Source of the DNA: Myxococcales bacterium
Lineage (GTDB): Bacteria > Myxococcota_A > Polyangia > Nannocystales > Nannocystaceae
Length of the DNA: 64,000 nt
Direction: 5' to 3'
Assembly (NCBI GenBank): GCA_020633335.1
Contig: JACKDU010000015.1
Span: 1 to 64,000 of the forward strand
Shown: piece after piece, positions 21,955 to 29,468 of the stretch
Layout of the letters: each line of letters starts with the position of its first letter
Position numbering within the stretch: position 1 is the first letter of the stretch
Notes under the pieces: generated by a model
The model's input: the letters and a program-made list of their open reading frames with translations, nothing else
Told to the model about the DNA's origin: nothing
Database searches by the model: none
Program-made: the position numbers and the translations under genes

Positions 21955-22443
21955 CTAGCTCCCGGGCGCCCAGCGCTCGAGCTTCCAGACGCCGCCCTCC
22001 CGCACCAGCCAGATCCCGTGCGCCTTCACCTCGGGGCCCATCTTGCCGTAGGCCTCGTTCGCGCTCGCGGACTGCCAGCGGATCCCGAAGCTGAGCCAGC
22101 CCTCGCCCCAGCGCTGGAAGGTCTCCGCCGGATCGCCGTCGTTCACGCCCCGCATCAGGGTCGCGTAGCCGGACTCGGTGGTCCGCGCCCGCACCCGCTC
22201 GAGGTCGCCCGAGCGCATCGCCTCGAGGAAGGCCTGCCAGCCCGCCTCATGATCCTCCTCGGCGGCGGCGATCGTCGGCGGAGCCTCCGGCGCGGGCTCT
22301 GGTGCGGCCTCCGGCGCGGCCGCGACGCTCGAAGGCGGGGCCGCCTCGCCCTGGGTCGCCGCCGGCCCCTGCCCCGCCGGGGTGCAGCCCGCGAGCGCGA
22401 GGAGGAGTTGGAGCCCGACCTTGGCCGAGAGACCCGCGCGCAT
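21955..22443 (-). CDS. Small lipoprotein, function unknown
   Basis: This 162-residue protein has a signal peptide with lipobox LAGC (Cys20), a 35-residue Ala/Pro/Glu spacer and a compact domain of about 95 residues (GWQAFLEAMRSGDLERVRARTTESG to WKLERWAPGS). The shape, with an early helix pair and late strands, recalls SnoaL/NTF2-like cone folds, but no catalytic residue can be named. It is the last gene of the four-gene minus-strand operon starting at 23728, eight bases after the tiny membrane gene. Confidence 0.72.
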   Translation of the reverse strand: MRAGLSAKVGLQLLLALAGCTPAGQGPAATQGEAAPPSSVAAAPEAAPEPAPEAPPTIAAAEEDHEAGWQAFLEAMRSGDLERVRARTTESGYATLMRGVNDGDPAETFQRWGEGWLSFGIRWQSASANEAYGKMGPEVKAHGIWLVREGGVWKLERWAPGS

Positions 22444-22451
22444 GATCGACC

Positions 22452-22670
22452 TCAGCCGAAGAGCCCGGCGATCCAGGCGACCGCCTCGCTCACCCAGCTC
22501 TCGGGGTGGTTGGCGCCGACATAGACGCCGCCGACGAAGATCCCCCCGAGGATCAGCCCCGGGACCCCGATCCAGCCGAGCGCCCAGCCGAGCGCCGACG
22601 GCTTCGCCTCGCCCTCGGTCTCGGCCACGGCGCCGTGCTGCGCCTTGACTGGCTTGTTCTCCCTCGCCAT
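22452..22670 (-). CDS. Small single-span membrane protein
   Basis: This 72-residue protein has a charged N-terminus (1-25), a hydrophobic helix at about 34-52 (IGVPGLILGGIFVGGVYVG) and an amphipathic tail. Its ATG overlaps the stop of the upstream gene (TGATG), so the two are translationally coupled and likely act in the same complex. I do not recognise a family. Confidence 0.68.
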   Translation of the reverse strand: MARENKPVKAQHGAVAETEGEAKPSALGWALGWIGVPGLILGGIFVGGVYVGANHPESWVSEAVAWIAGLFG

Positions 22671-23728
22671 CACTCGCCCTCCTCGGCGGGCACGTCGTCC
22701 TCGTCGACGCTCGGCAGCGGCGCGCCGGCCCAGACCGCGGCGTCCTTGCCCCGGAGCATCGCCTCGCGGCTGGTCGGATCGATCCAGAGGGGCTGGGCGT
22801 CGTCGGCGAGGACGTCGGCCATCCACGAGCCGCGTCGGTAGGCGTCGCTCCCCGGGTCGTCGATCATCGCGGCGCCGAGGAGGCGGCCGACTGCGAAGAG
22901 GAGCGGCCGGAGGTGGGGGGCCTGGCGCGAGCGCGCGCTCCGGGGGACCAGCGCGCAGCGGGAGCCGTGGAGCGGCACGTCGCCGGCGATCGGATCGCCG
23001 ACGAGGCCGAGGAGGATCGCCGCGCCGTCGTCGGGCCGGGCGCAGAGGGCCGCGAGCTTGCCGGCGGAGCCCGGCGGCGCGTCGTCCCAGAGGGCGATCG
23101 ACCGGAGCTCGAGGCGGAGGCCGATCTGGCTCTCGTAGACCTGCGAGGCCCAGGCGAGGGTCTGCTGGACGTAGGCGAAGGGATCGGCCGCCTGCGACGC
23201 CCAAGCCGCGTCGACCAGCACCTTCACCGGGACCGTCGCCGGGCGCCGCTGGATCGCCTCGAGATCGGGCGCGAGGCGCTCGGGGAGGGCCGCCGTCAGC
23301 GGCATCGCCGGCCGCGGCGGGGCCTCGAGGAGCGAGGGCGGCGGGGTCTCGGGCGGGGTCTCCGGGGCCACCGGCGGCGTCTCGGGCGTCTTCTCCGGGG
23401 CCACCGGCGGCGTCTCCGGCGTCTTCTCCGGGGCGTCCGGCGTCTCCTCGGGCGTCTTCTCCGGGCCCGGCGGCGTCGTCTCCGGCGCCTTGCCGACCGG
23501 CAGCGCGCTCGCCCCCTTCTTCACCAGGCCGACCATCGGCGCGAGCCAGGGCGTAGCCGCCGGGACCTCGACGTCCATCCCCAGCCAATCCTTCTCAAAG
23601 GCGAGGATCGACGCGCGGTTGCCGAGGCCGACGTGGACCCCGGCGCCGAAGAGCGCGAGGAGGAGGCAGATCGGCAGGCCGATCAGGAAGAGGAGCTTGG
23701 CCAGGGCCGTGATCCGGGAGCGCGGCAT
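22670..23728 (-). CDS. Membrane-anchored metzincin-like protein with degenerate zinc site
   Basis: This 352-residue protein has one transmembrane helix (about 10-30), a Pro/Glu/Thr linker of near-repeats (EKTPETPPVAP units, about 80-125) and an exported domain. That domain opens like metzincin-fold metalloproteases of the M12/M84 type: a VLVDAAWASQ strand, then AYVQQTLAWASQVYESQIGLRLELRSIALW. Where a zinc-binding HExxHxxG is expected the sequence reads FAVGRLLG, so the metal ligands are absent and the protein is probably not a protease. A TATACT -10-like box at 23742-23747 lies about 14 bases before the ATG. It is first in the operon with the small membrane protein and lipoprotein. The fold call rests on pattern, not alignment. 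Confidence 0.65.
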   Translation of the reverse strand: MPRSRITALAKLLFLIGLPICLLLALFGAGVHVGLGNRASILAFEKDWLGMDVEVPAATPWLAPMVGLVKKGASALPVGKAPETTPPGPEKTPEETPDAPEKTPETPPVAPEKTPETPPVAPETPPETPPPSLLEAPPRPAMPLTAALPERLAPDLEAIQRRPATVPVKVLVDAAWASQAADPFAYVQQTLAWASQVYESQIGLRLELRSIALWDDAPPGSAGKLAALCARPDDGAAILLGLVGDPIAGDVPLHGSRCALVPRSARSRQAPHLRPLLFAVGRLLGAAMIDDPGSDAYRRGSWMADVLADDAQPLWIDPTSREAMLRGKDAAVWAGAPLPSVDEDDVPAEEGE

Positions 23729-23915
23729 GGAGCGTCGGCGGAGTATACGTCCGCGAGCCTCAAACCGCCGCCCGGCCGCGAAGATTCCCAAATTTTGCCG
23801 GCGCTGCGGCGCGCTCCGGCGATCGCTCGCCGACGCCGATGACCTTCGAAAGCGCCGAGCCCCGCCGCGATCGCTCGCGAGCGGGGCCCTGGGCGGTCGG
23901 CGACGCGAGCCGGGA

Positions 23916-24971
23916 TCAGCCCGGGAGCGCCTCGATCCCGAGGACGCAGACGCTCTCCTCGCCGATGTTGTAGTCGGGGACCTCGTCGATGTACGCGTCG
24001 TTGATCGTCCGCCAGGTGATGTAGCCGTCCGACACGAAGCACTCGTTGATGTCGAGGTCGCCGTGCTTGAGGTCACCGACGCCGTCGACCTCGAGGATCT
24101 GCCCGCGCGAGCGCCCCTCGCCGTCGGGGGTCCAGGCCATGTCGAGGACCATCTTCTCGGTCTCGGGGCCGCTCCAACCCCAGTCGTCCCACTGGCCGTA
24201 GAGCGCGAGGTGGAAGGAGCCCGAGCCGTCGTCCTCGGTGCGGTAGTTGTAGGTCTCGTCGCTGAAGAAGGTGTCGTCGTCGAGGAAGCCCTGGTAGAGC
24301 ACCTGGAAGTCGTCGAACTTGATGTCGATCTGCTTGCGCTGGGTGTCGACGTCGCGCTCGAAGGTGACGTGGATCATCCCGCTGAAGGTGTGGAGGCTGT
24401 CGTCCTCGTTCTTCATCTCGGGGTGGGCCTCGATCGTGTCGAAGTAGAGGTTGAAGCCGCCCGAGCGCAGGTTTTGGTCGACCGAGAGCTCGCCGTCGAG
24501 GAGCTTGTCGACGTCGGCGACGCTCTTGGCGTCGCGGGGGCCGACGTGGAGCTCGAACTTCTGCACGCCCTCGACGTCGTCGAGCTTGACCAGCCACGCG
24601 AGGTCGCGGCCGTCGTCGTCGGCGAAGGGGCCGTAGACCCGCCAGTCGCCGTCGGTCGAGGTCTCGCGCCGGCGATCGAGGAAGCGGTAGATCGCCGCCA
24701 TCCCCTCGACCGAGCCGGTGACCCAGGTGTTGGTGTCCTTGATCGTGTTGTCGATGATCACGTAGACGTCGCCGCGGATCTCGCTCGGATCGCCGGCCCG
24801 CATCGACACCCCCGAGGGGACCGCGAGGCGGACGTCGTCGCCCTCGATGAAGTCGTCGTCGCCGCCGTTCCCGAGCTGGCTGAGCATCAGGAGGCAGCCG
24901 GAGTTGAGGGTGCAGAGACCGGCGACCGCGGTCGCCACGAGCGAGGAGCGAAGGGCCTTGTGCGTCATCAT
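23916..24971 (-). CDS. Secreted lipoprotein, function unknown
   Basis: This 351-residue protein has a signal peptide with lipobox NSGC (Cys26), an acidic GGDDDF spacer and a beta-rich domain with many Asp/Glu/Tyr residues (VYVIIDNTIKDTNTWVTG, FELHVGPRDAKSV, FNLYFDTIEAHPEM, IDIKFDDFQVLYQG). Length and strand pattern suggest a single large beta-sandwich or barrel. No enzymatic motif is visible. Two adjacent Met codons (24971, 24968) could serve as start; the first is used here. Confidence 0.72.
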   Translation of the reverse strand: MMTHKALRSSLVATAVAGLCTLNSGCLLMLSQLGNGGDDDFIEGDDVRLAVPSGVSMRAGDPSEIRGDVYVIIDNTIKDTNTWVTGSVEGMAAIYRFLDRRRETSTDGDWRVYGPFADDDGRDLAWLVKLDDVEGVQKFELHVGPRDAKSVADVDKLLDGELSVDQNLRSGGFNLYFDTIEAHPEMKNEDDSLHTFSGMIHVTFERDVDTQRKQIDIKFDDFQVLYQGFLDDDTFFSDETYNYRTEDDGSGSFHLALYGQWDDWGWSGPETEKMVLDMAWTPDGEGRSRGQILEVDGVGDLKHGDLDINECFVSDGYITWRTINDAYIDEVPDYNIGEESVCVLGIEALPG

Positions 24972-25274
24972 GGCTGGCTCTCTTTGCGAGCCCGGAGCCA
25001 CCCGGGCCCCGGCGAAAAGTTCATTGATTTTGGCAGGGTAGCCGATCGCGCGCGGACCTGGCGAGTGGTGTGTGGTGGTTTGCGACGCCGCAGCCTGCGA
25101 CGCGAGCCCCGGCCGCGGGGCTGCGGCGGATGACCTCCTCACGGCCTCCACGACCCTGCCCGTCGCCCGGCGAGCGCCCCCGCGCGGACGAGCTCTTCGG
25201 GAGCGTCGATCCCCCCTGTAAGCGGCGCCCGGGGCCCGGCGTTCGGCAGACGTCGCACGCAGGAAGCACCCACC
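24972..25274. other. Divergent intergenic region between two lipoprotein genes
   Basis: These 303 bases contain no credible gene. An AT-richer island near 25011-25040 (AAAAGTTCATTGATTTTGGC) is the best promoter candidate for the minus-strand lipoprotein. A GC-rich CCGGAGCCACCCGGGCCCCGG segment next to it could fold in the leader. Confidence 0.5.
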
Positions 25275-26216
25275 ATGACCCGTACCAGCCTGATCACCCT
25301 CGCCCTCACCGTCTCGCTCGGCGCCTGCGCCCACAAGGGCTCCTCCTCCGACTTCGCGGCCGGCTCCGCGACCTACTCGACCGGGTCGACCTCGGCGGAG
25401 GCGACGACGGCGACCGGCGGGGCGAGCGTGAGCAGCCGCGCCCCGACCAGCGCGCCCGCGCCGGCGATGGACGAGGCGGTCGCCGACTACGACGGCGGCA
25501 TCATGAACTACCAGAAGAGCGCCGGCGGCGAGGCCTCGGTCGGCGCGACCCCGCCCCCGAGCCGGCGGCCGAGCCCGGGCCTCGGCACCTCCTACGGCGA
25601 GACCCGCTACTCCCAGGTCCACACCGTCCCCTTCCGCCGCCAGAGCGACAACCCCGACGTGATCTTGTCGCTCCGCTACAACGACCCGCAGGGGGTCGCC
25701 GATCTCAGCGCCCTCCGCGGCGGCGCCGCGTACCCCTCGGCCTCGCTGCAGACCGGCGCGCTCCGCCTCTCGCTGGTCGGCGAGGGCGGCGGGGTGCTGC
25801 CGGGGGCGGAGGTCGGCGGCGAGGTCTACGCGGTCGGCGGCGTCGGCCAGCGCTACATGATCGCGGTCGAGAACCACACCCCGGATCGCTACGAGGTCGT
25901 CGCCTCGGTCGACGGGCTCGACGTGATCGACGGCGGCGAGGCGAGCTTCAGCAAGCGCGGCTACGTCGTCGACCCCTACACCTCCTTCGTGATCGAGGGC
26001 TGGCGGACCAGCGACAACACGATCGCCGCCTTCCGCTTCTCCGAGCTCGGCGACTCCTACGCCGCCCAGACCGGCAAGGCCCGCAACATCGGCGTCGTCG
26101 GCGTCGCCTTCTTCCACGAGTACCCGGCGATCGACGTCCACGAGCTCCGCCGCCGCGAGACCGCCGATCCCTTCCCCAACCGCTACGCCCCGCCGCCGCC
26201 CCGCCGGGTCTACTAG
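25275..26216 (+). CDS. Secreted lipoprotein of unknown conserved type
   Basis: This 313-residue protein has a short signal peptide with lipobox LGAC (Cys17), a Ser/Thr/Ala spacer to about 65 and a beta-rich domain from about 120 onward. Phrases such as YMIAVENHTPDRYEVVASVD, GLDVIDGGEASFSKRGYVV and TIAAFRFSELGDSYAAQ look like a conserved uncharacterised family found in several bacterial groups. The C-terminus ends in Pro/Arg-rich residues. AGGAAG seven bases before the ATG is the ribosome site. No function can be given. Confidence 0.75.
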   Translation: MTRTSLITLALTVSLGACAHKGSSSDFAAGSATYSTGSTSAEATTATGGASVSSRAPTSAPAPAMDEAVADYDGGIMNYQKSAGGEASVGATPPPSRRPSPGLGTSYGETRYSQVHTVPFRRQSDNPDVILSLRYNDPQGVADLSALRGGAAYPSASLQTGALRLSLVGEGGGVLPGAEVGGEVYAVGGVGQRYMIAVENHTPDRYEVVASVDGLDVIDGGEASFSKRGYVVDPYTSFVIEGWRTSDNTIAAFRFSELGDSYAAQTGKARNIGVVGVAFFHEYPAIDVHELRRRETADPFPNRYAPPPPRRVY

Positions 26217-26243
26217 CCGCGCGATCGCCGACGCGCCTAACGC

Positions 26244-26275
26244 GAGAGGACATGTCCATACGGACATGTCCTCTC
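26244..26275. repeat. Perfect 14-base-pair palindrome with 4-base loop
   Basis: The arms GAGAGGACATGTCC and GGACATGTCCTCTC pair completely around ATAC. It lies between two convergent genes (stops 26216 and 26298). No T-run follows on either strand, so it is not a textbook terminator. It is the most complete member of the TGTCC-N4-GGACA family in the window. Confidence 0.75.
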
Positions 26276-26297
26276 TTCGTTCGGGAGCGCTCGGCCG

Positions 26298-26744
26298 CTA
26301 GAGGACCGTGAGCACCGGGCAGGGCGCGACCCGCAGCACCTTCTCGGTGACCGAGCCGATCAGCGCCCGCCGGATCCCGCTCTGGCCGTGGTAGCCCATC
26401 ACCAGGAGGTCGAAGTGGCCGCCCTCGGCGGTCTTGAGGATCGCGTTGTAGGGGCGATCGCCCACCGCCAGGACCTCGATGTCGCTGACCCCGAAGGCGC
26501 GCGCGCGCTCGCTGTCGCGCTGGAGCGCCCGCTCGACCTCCTTGCGGAGCTTCGCGGCCTCGTGCTCCTCGGGGACGAAGCCCTCCGGGAGGTGGAAGCC
26601 AGGGACCTCGTAGACGTGGAGGATCGTCAGCGACGCGCCGTAGCGCGCGGCGAGGTCGGCGGCGAAGTCGATCGCCTTGACGGCATTCTCCGAGAAGTCG
26701 TTGGCGACCAGGATCTTCTTCGGCGGGGTGTGGCTCGACTGCAT
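26298..26744 (-). CDS. Universal stress protein (UspA family)
   Basis: This 148-residue single-domain Usp protein has the N-terminal KKILVANDFSENAVKAIDFA strand-helix, the DLLVMGYHGQSG motif and the ATP-loop-like GSVTEKVLRVAPCPVLTV end. The G-2x-G-9x-G(S/T) pattern (GYHGQSGIRRALIGSVT) fits ATP-binding members. Starting at the ATG 26744 removes an unlikely N-terminal extension. It is a monocistronic gene by context. Role: nucleotide-binding stress protein, target unknown. Confidence 0.93.
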   Translation of the reverse strand: MQSSHTPPKKILVANDFSENAVKAIDFAADLAARYGASLTILHVYEVPGFHLPEGFVPEEHEAAKLRKEVERALQRDSERARAFGVSDIEVLAVGDRPYNAILKTAEGGHFDLLVMGYHGQSGIRRALIGSVTEKVLRVAPCPVLTVL

Positions 26745-26914
26745 CGCCGGAGAGTAGCGGCCCTCTCCCCCGAGGTGAACGCCAGGATTGCGCGATCCCA
26801 CCAGGGTGCGCAAACAACGCTCTCGCCCCTCTGCGCCCGCAGGTCGCGGCAGGGCCCGGCAGCCGGCGCCCGGACGCGATCGGGCCGCGCTACCATGGGT
26901 CCCTTGGAGGTCCG

Positions 26915-28378
26915 ATGGGGTTGAACGATGGCCTTTGGGTGAGGGGCGCGGGTTGCCTGCTGATCGCGGCGCTGACGGTCGCCTGCAACGGCGGCGAGGG
27001 GGAGAGCGAGGACGGGTCAGCGACCGCGACGGCGTCGACCTCGACGTCGACGTCGACCTCCGCGGCGACGGCGACGACGTCCGCCGGCGGCAGCGAGAGC
27101 GCGACCGGCAGCGGGGGCGAGAGCGACTCGAGCGCGAGCACGAGCGCGAGCGGCTCCGCGAGCGCGAGCACCAGCGCCGGCGAGACCAGCGGCGGGGTGA
27201 CGACGACCGACACCAGCACCGGCGATCCGGGCAACTCGCCGCCGATGTTCGTCTCGGAGCCCGAGCTCGAGATCGTCCTCACCGAGCTCTACAAGAGCAA
27301 CTTCAACCCCGGCGAGGCCTTCATCGCCTCGTCGCGGACCGACGAGATCCGGGTCTACGACGCCGACACGCTCGCCTACATCACCTCCTTCAACCACCCG
27401 GCCTTCTCGGAGATCAACTCGCCCTCGTACCAGTACGGCCCCAACGGGATGGCCTTCAACGAGCGCGGCAACCTGGTGGTCGCCGCCTACTCGAAATTCG
27501 TCGAGTTCAGCGACTACGGGGTCGAGTACGCGACCTACCCCAAGGTCGCGCCGGAGGCGACCGAGAACGTGATCTTCGACGCGCTCGGCAACCTCTACAC
27601 GACGACCTCGACCGGCGGCACCGACAAGCTCAACCAGTACCGCGCCGAGGACTACGCCTTCGAGCAGACGATCGACGTGCCGCCGGGCGCTGGCTCGCTC
27701 ACCGGGATCACCTTCGACGGCTACGGGCGCCTCTACCTCGCCAGCCAGAGCGACAACACGATCCACGTCACCGACATCAACTTCGACTTCAAGACCTTCA
27801 CGTGGATGGAGAAGCTCAGCGGCGCCGGCAACCCCGGCAACTTCGAGGGGCTCCAGTTCAACGCCAACGGCCAGCTGGTCGCCGCCGCCGGCGATCTGAT
27901 CCTCTACGACGTCTTCTCAAAGATGAAGGTCGGGACCTTCGACGCGCCGAACGACGCCTTCCCGGTGCCGCTGCGGGTCGACAACGACGGCAACATCTAC
28001 ACCGCCGACTACGAGAACGGCACCGGCACCGCGCCCGCCGACATCTTCCGCTTCACCCCCGACGGCAAGGAGTTCATCACCAGCAACGACCCCGGCCTCT
28101 TCGGGCCCTTCGGCCTCGTGATCTCCGGGACCGTCCTCGCCGGCGATCCGCCGGTGCTCTGGACCTACGTCCTCGAGGCGGTCGACGCCGACGGCGACAC
28201 GCTGACCTACACCCTGGTCTCGGGCCCGCTCGGGATGTACCTCGATCAGCAGACCCACACCCTGACCTGGGCGGTGACCAGCGAGGACATCGGCGAGCAC
28301 ATGGTGAGCGTCAAGGTCGAGGACGGGAAGGGCGGCGAGGACGTCCAGGACTTCGTCCTCGTGATCAAGTCGATCTAG
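26915..28378 (+). CDS. Secreted lipoprotein with NHL/SMP-30-like propeller and cadherin-like C-terminal domain
   Basis: This 487-residue protein has a signal peptide with lipobox TVAC (Cys24) and a long Ser/Thr/Ala/Gly spacer to about 105. A six-blade-like propeller spans about 120-400 (FIASSRTDEIRVYDADTLAY, GNLVVAAYSKFVEFSDYG, GRLYLASQSDNTIHVTD). The final 90 residues look like an Ig/cadherin-type He_PIG domain (DGDTLTYTLVSGPLGMYLD, SVKVEDGKGGEDV). GGAGG lies four bases before the ATG. It is probably a surface-exposed protein. The stop overlaps the convergent gene's stop at CTAG. Confidence 0.82.
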   Translation: MGLNDGLWVRGAGCLLIAALTVACNGGEGESEDGSATATASTSTSTSTSAATATTSAGGSESATGSGGESDSSASTSASGSASASTSAGETSGGVTTTDTSTGDPGNSPPMFVSEPELEIVLTELYKSNFNPGEAFIASSRTDEIRVYDADTLAYITSFNHPAFSEINSPSYQYGPNGMAFNERGNLVVAAYSKFVEFSDYGVEYATYPKVAPEATENVIFDALGNLYTTTSTGGTDKLNQYRAEDYAFEQTIDVPPGAGSLTGITFDGYGRLYLASQSDNTIHVTDINFDFKTFTWMEKLSGAGNPGNFEGLQFNANGQLVAAAGDLILYDVFSKMKVGTFDAPNDAFPVPLRVDNDGNIYTADYENGTGTAPADIFRFTPDGKEFITSNDPGLFGPFGLVISGTVLAGDPPVLWTYVLEAVDADGDTLTYTLVSGPLGMYLDQQTHTLTWAVTSEDIGEHMVSVKVEDGKGGEDVQDFVLVIKSI

Positions 28379-29034
28379 CCGATCTGCTCGACGAAGCCGA
28401 CCCGGGGATCGACGATGAGGACGAGCTCCTCGCCCTCGCGGATCGCCCCGCCCTCGAGGCGCTCCTTGTCGACGATCACCTCGGCGACCCGGACCCCGTC
28501 GGCGCCGGCGATCGCGGGGTCGACCGCCGGCACGCCGGCGATGTGGGGGGCCGCGAGGAGGGCCGCGAGCTCGCCGGCCGCCCCGGCCTCGCCGGGCTGG
28601 AGCGCGGCCAGGCGCTCGCCGACCGCCGCAAGGTGGCCGTGATCAAAGCGCCGCGCGGGATCGGTGGAGAGGACGACAAGCGCCGGCGCGCAGCCGATCC
28701 CCGGCTCGCGCAGCGCCGGATCGGCCCGCAGCACCCGGCCGACGCAGAGCGTCCCCTCCTCGAGGGCCCGCCGACGCATCACCCCCGAGCGGCTCTGGTG
28801 GACCGCCGAGAGGCCGAAGCCGGCGATGAAGAGGATCGCGCCGATCGCCATGTAGCCCCAGCCGCCGGCGCCCATCGACGCGATGATCCCGAAGATCGCG
28901 GTCATCAGCGCGCCGACGCCCGCGAGGCCGTCGCCGAGGCAGCCGCGGTCGCCGCGGGCGAGGCCGTGGAGATCGTCGTCGATCGTCCGCGGCGTCGCCT
29001 CGTAGCGCCGCCGGAGCGCGGTGACGTCGCTCAT
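28375..29034 (-). CDS. Two-span membrane protein, function unknown
   Basis: This 219-residue protein has a short cytoplasmic N-terminus, two membrane helices (about 38-80: GVGALMTAIFGIIASMG and GYMAIGAILFIAGFGLSAV) and a soluble 140-residue domain that starts with EEGTLCVGRVLRAD and ends in EGEELVLIVDPRVGFVEQ. The domain may be an OB- or SH3-like barrel. No family recognised. Its stop codon shares CTAG with the opposite gene. Confidence 0.72.
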   Translation of the reverse strand: MSDVTALRRRYEATPRTIDDDLHGLARGDRGCLGDGLAGVGALMTAIFGIIASMGAGGWGYMAIGAILFIAGFGLSAVHQSRSGVMRRRALEEGTLCVGRVLRADPALREPGIGCAPALVVLSTDPARRFDHGHLAAVGERLAALQPGEAGAAGELAALLAAPHIAGVPAVDPAIAGADGVRVAEVIVDKERLEGGAIREGEELVLIVDPRVGFVEQIG

Positions 29035-29468
29035 CGGCGACCGCCGATCGTCGGAGCAGGTGCGCGGGCGACCATCGCCCGGCCTCCTAACACAACCAGG
29101 CGCCCGGACGACGGAAAAACGCCGACCGAAAAATGCCGACGTCAGGGGACCTGACGTCGGCGAAGGTGACGCACGCGGGAGTCGAGCAGGCGCAGGGAGC
29201 GGGAGCGCGGAGAGCGGGAGCGGGAGCGGGAGCGGGAGGTCGAGTCGCGGGGGCGTGCGCGGCCGGAGCGTCCCACGCCCGGCGACCCGCGGTCAACCAA
29301 CATTCGCCGGAATTCGGCCGCCCAGGACCGCCTCGCGCCGCTTCGCGCGGGGCCGGCGGAGCGCCGCCGATCGGCCCGGCGCGGCCTCGAACGCCGCTCC
29401 CCGAGGCGCGCAGCCCGGCGGGCGCCGGGTCGCGCGTCCTCGAGGACATGACCGTTCAGACAGAGAGT
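29035..29468. other. 434-base intergenic stretch with terminator and GGGAGC repeats
   Basis: No credible gene is present. It holds an intrinsic terminator (29113-29161), a run of GGGAGC hexamers (about 29205-29240) and a TGACC-GTTC-AGACA copy (29449-29462) right after the zinc-ribbon gene. A minus-strand frame at 29087-29449 is Pro/Ala/Arg-rich and not gene-like. Confidence 0.55.
29113..29161 (-). terminator. Intrinsic terminator on the minus strand
   Basis: A perfect 12-base-pair stem (GCCGACGTCAGG with CCTGACGTCGGC, 3-base loop, 29135-29161) is followed on the minus strand by ATTTTTCGGTCGGCGTTTTTCC. It is about 300 bases beyond the stop of the zinc-ribbon gene, the nearest upstream minus-strand gene, and insulates the gene starting at 29034. 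Confidence 0.75.

Noticed and set aside
29087..29449. Minus-strand 120-codon frame filling the gap
   Set aside because: Pro/Ala/Arg-rich, reads through the terminator stem, no ribosome site.
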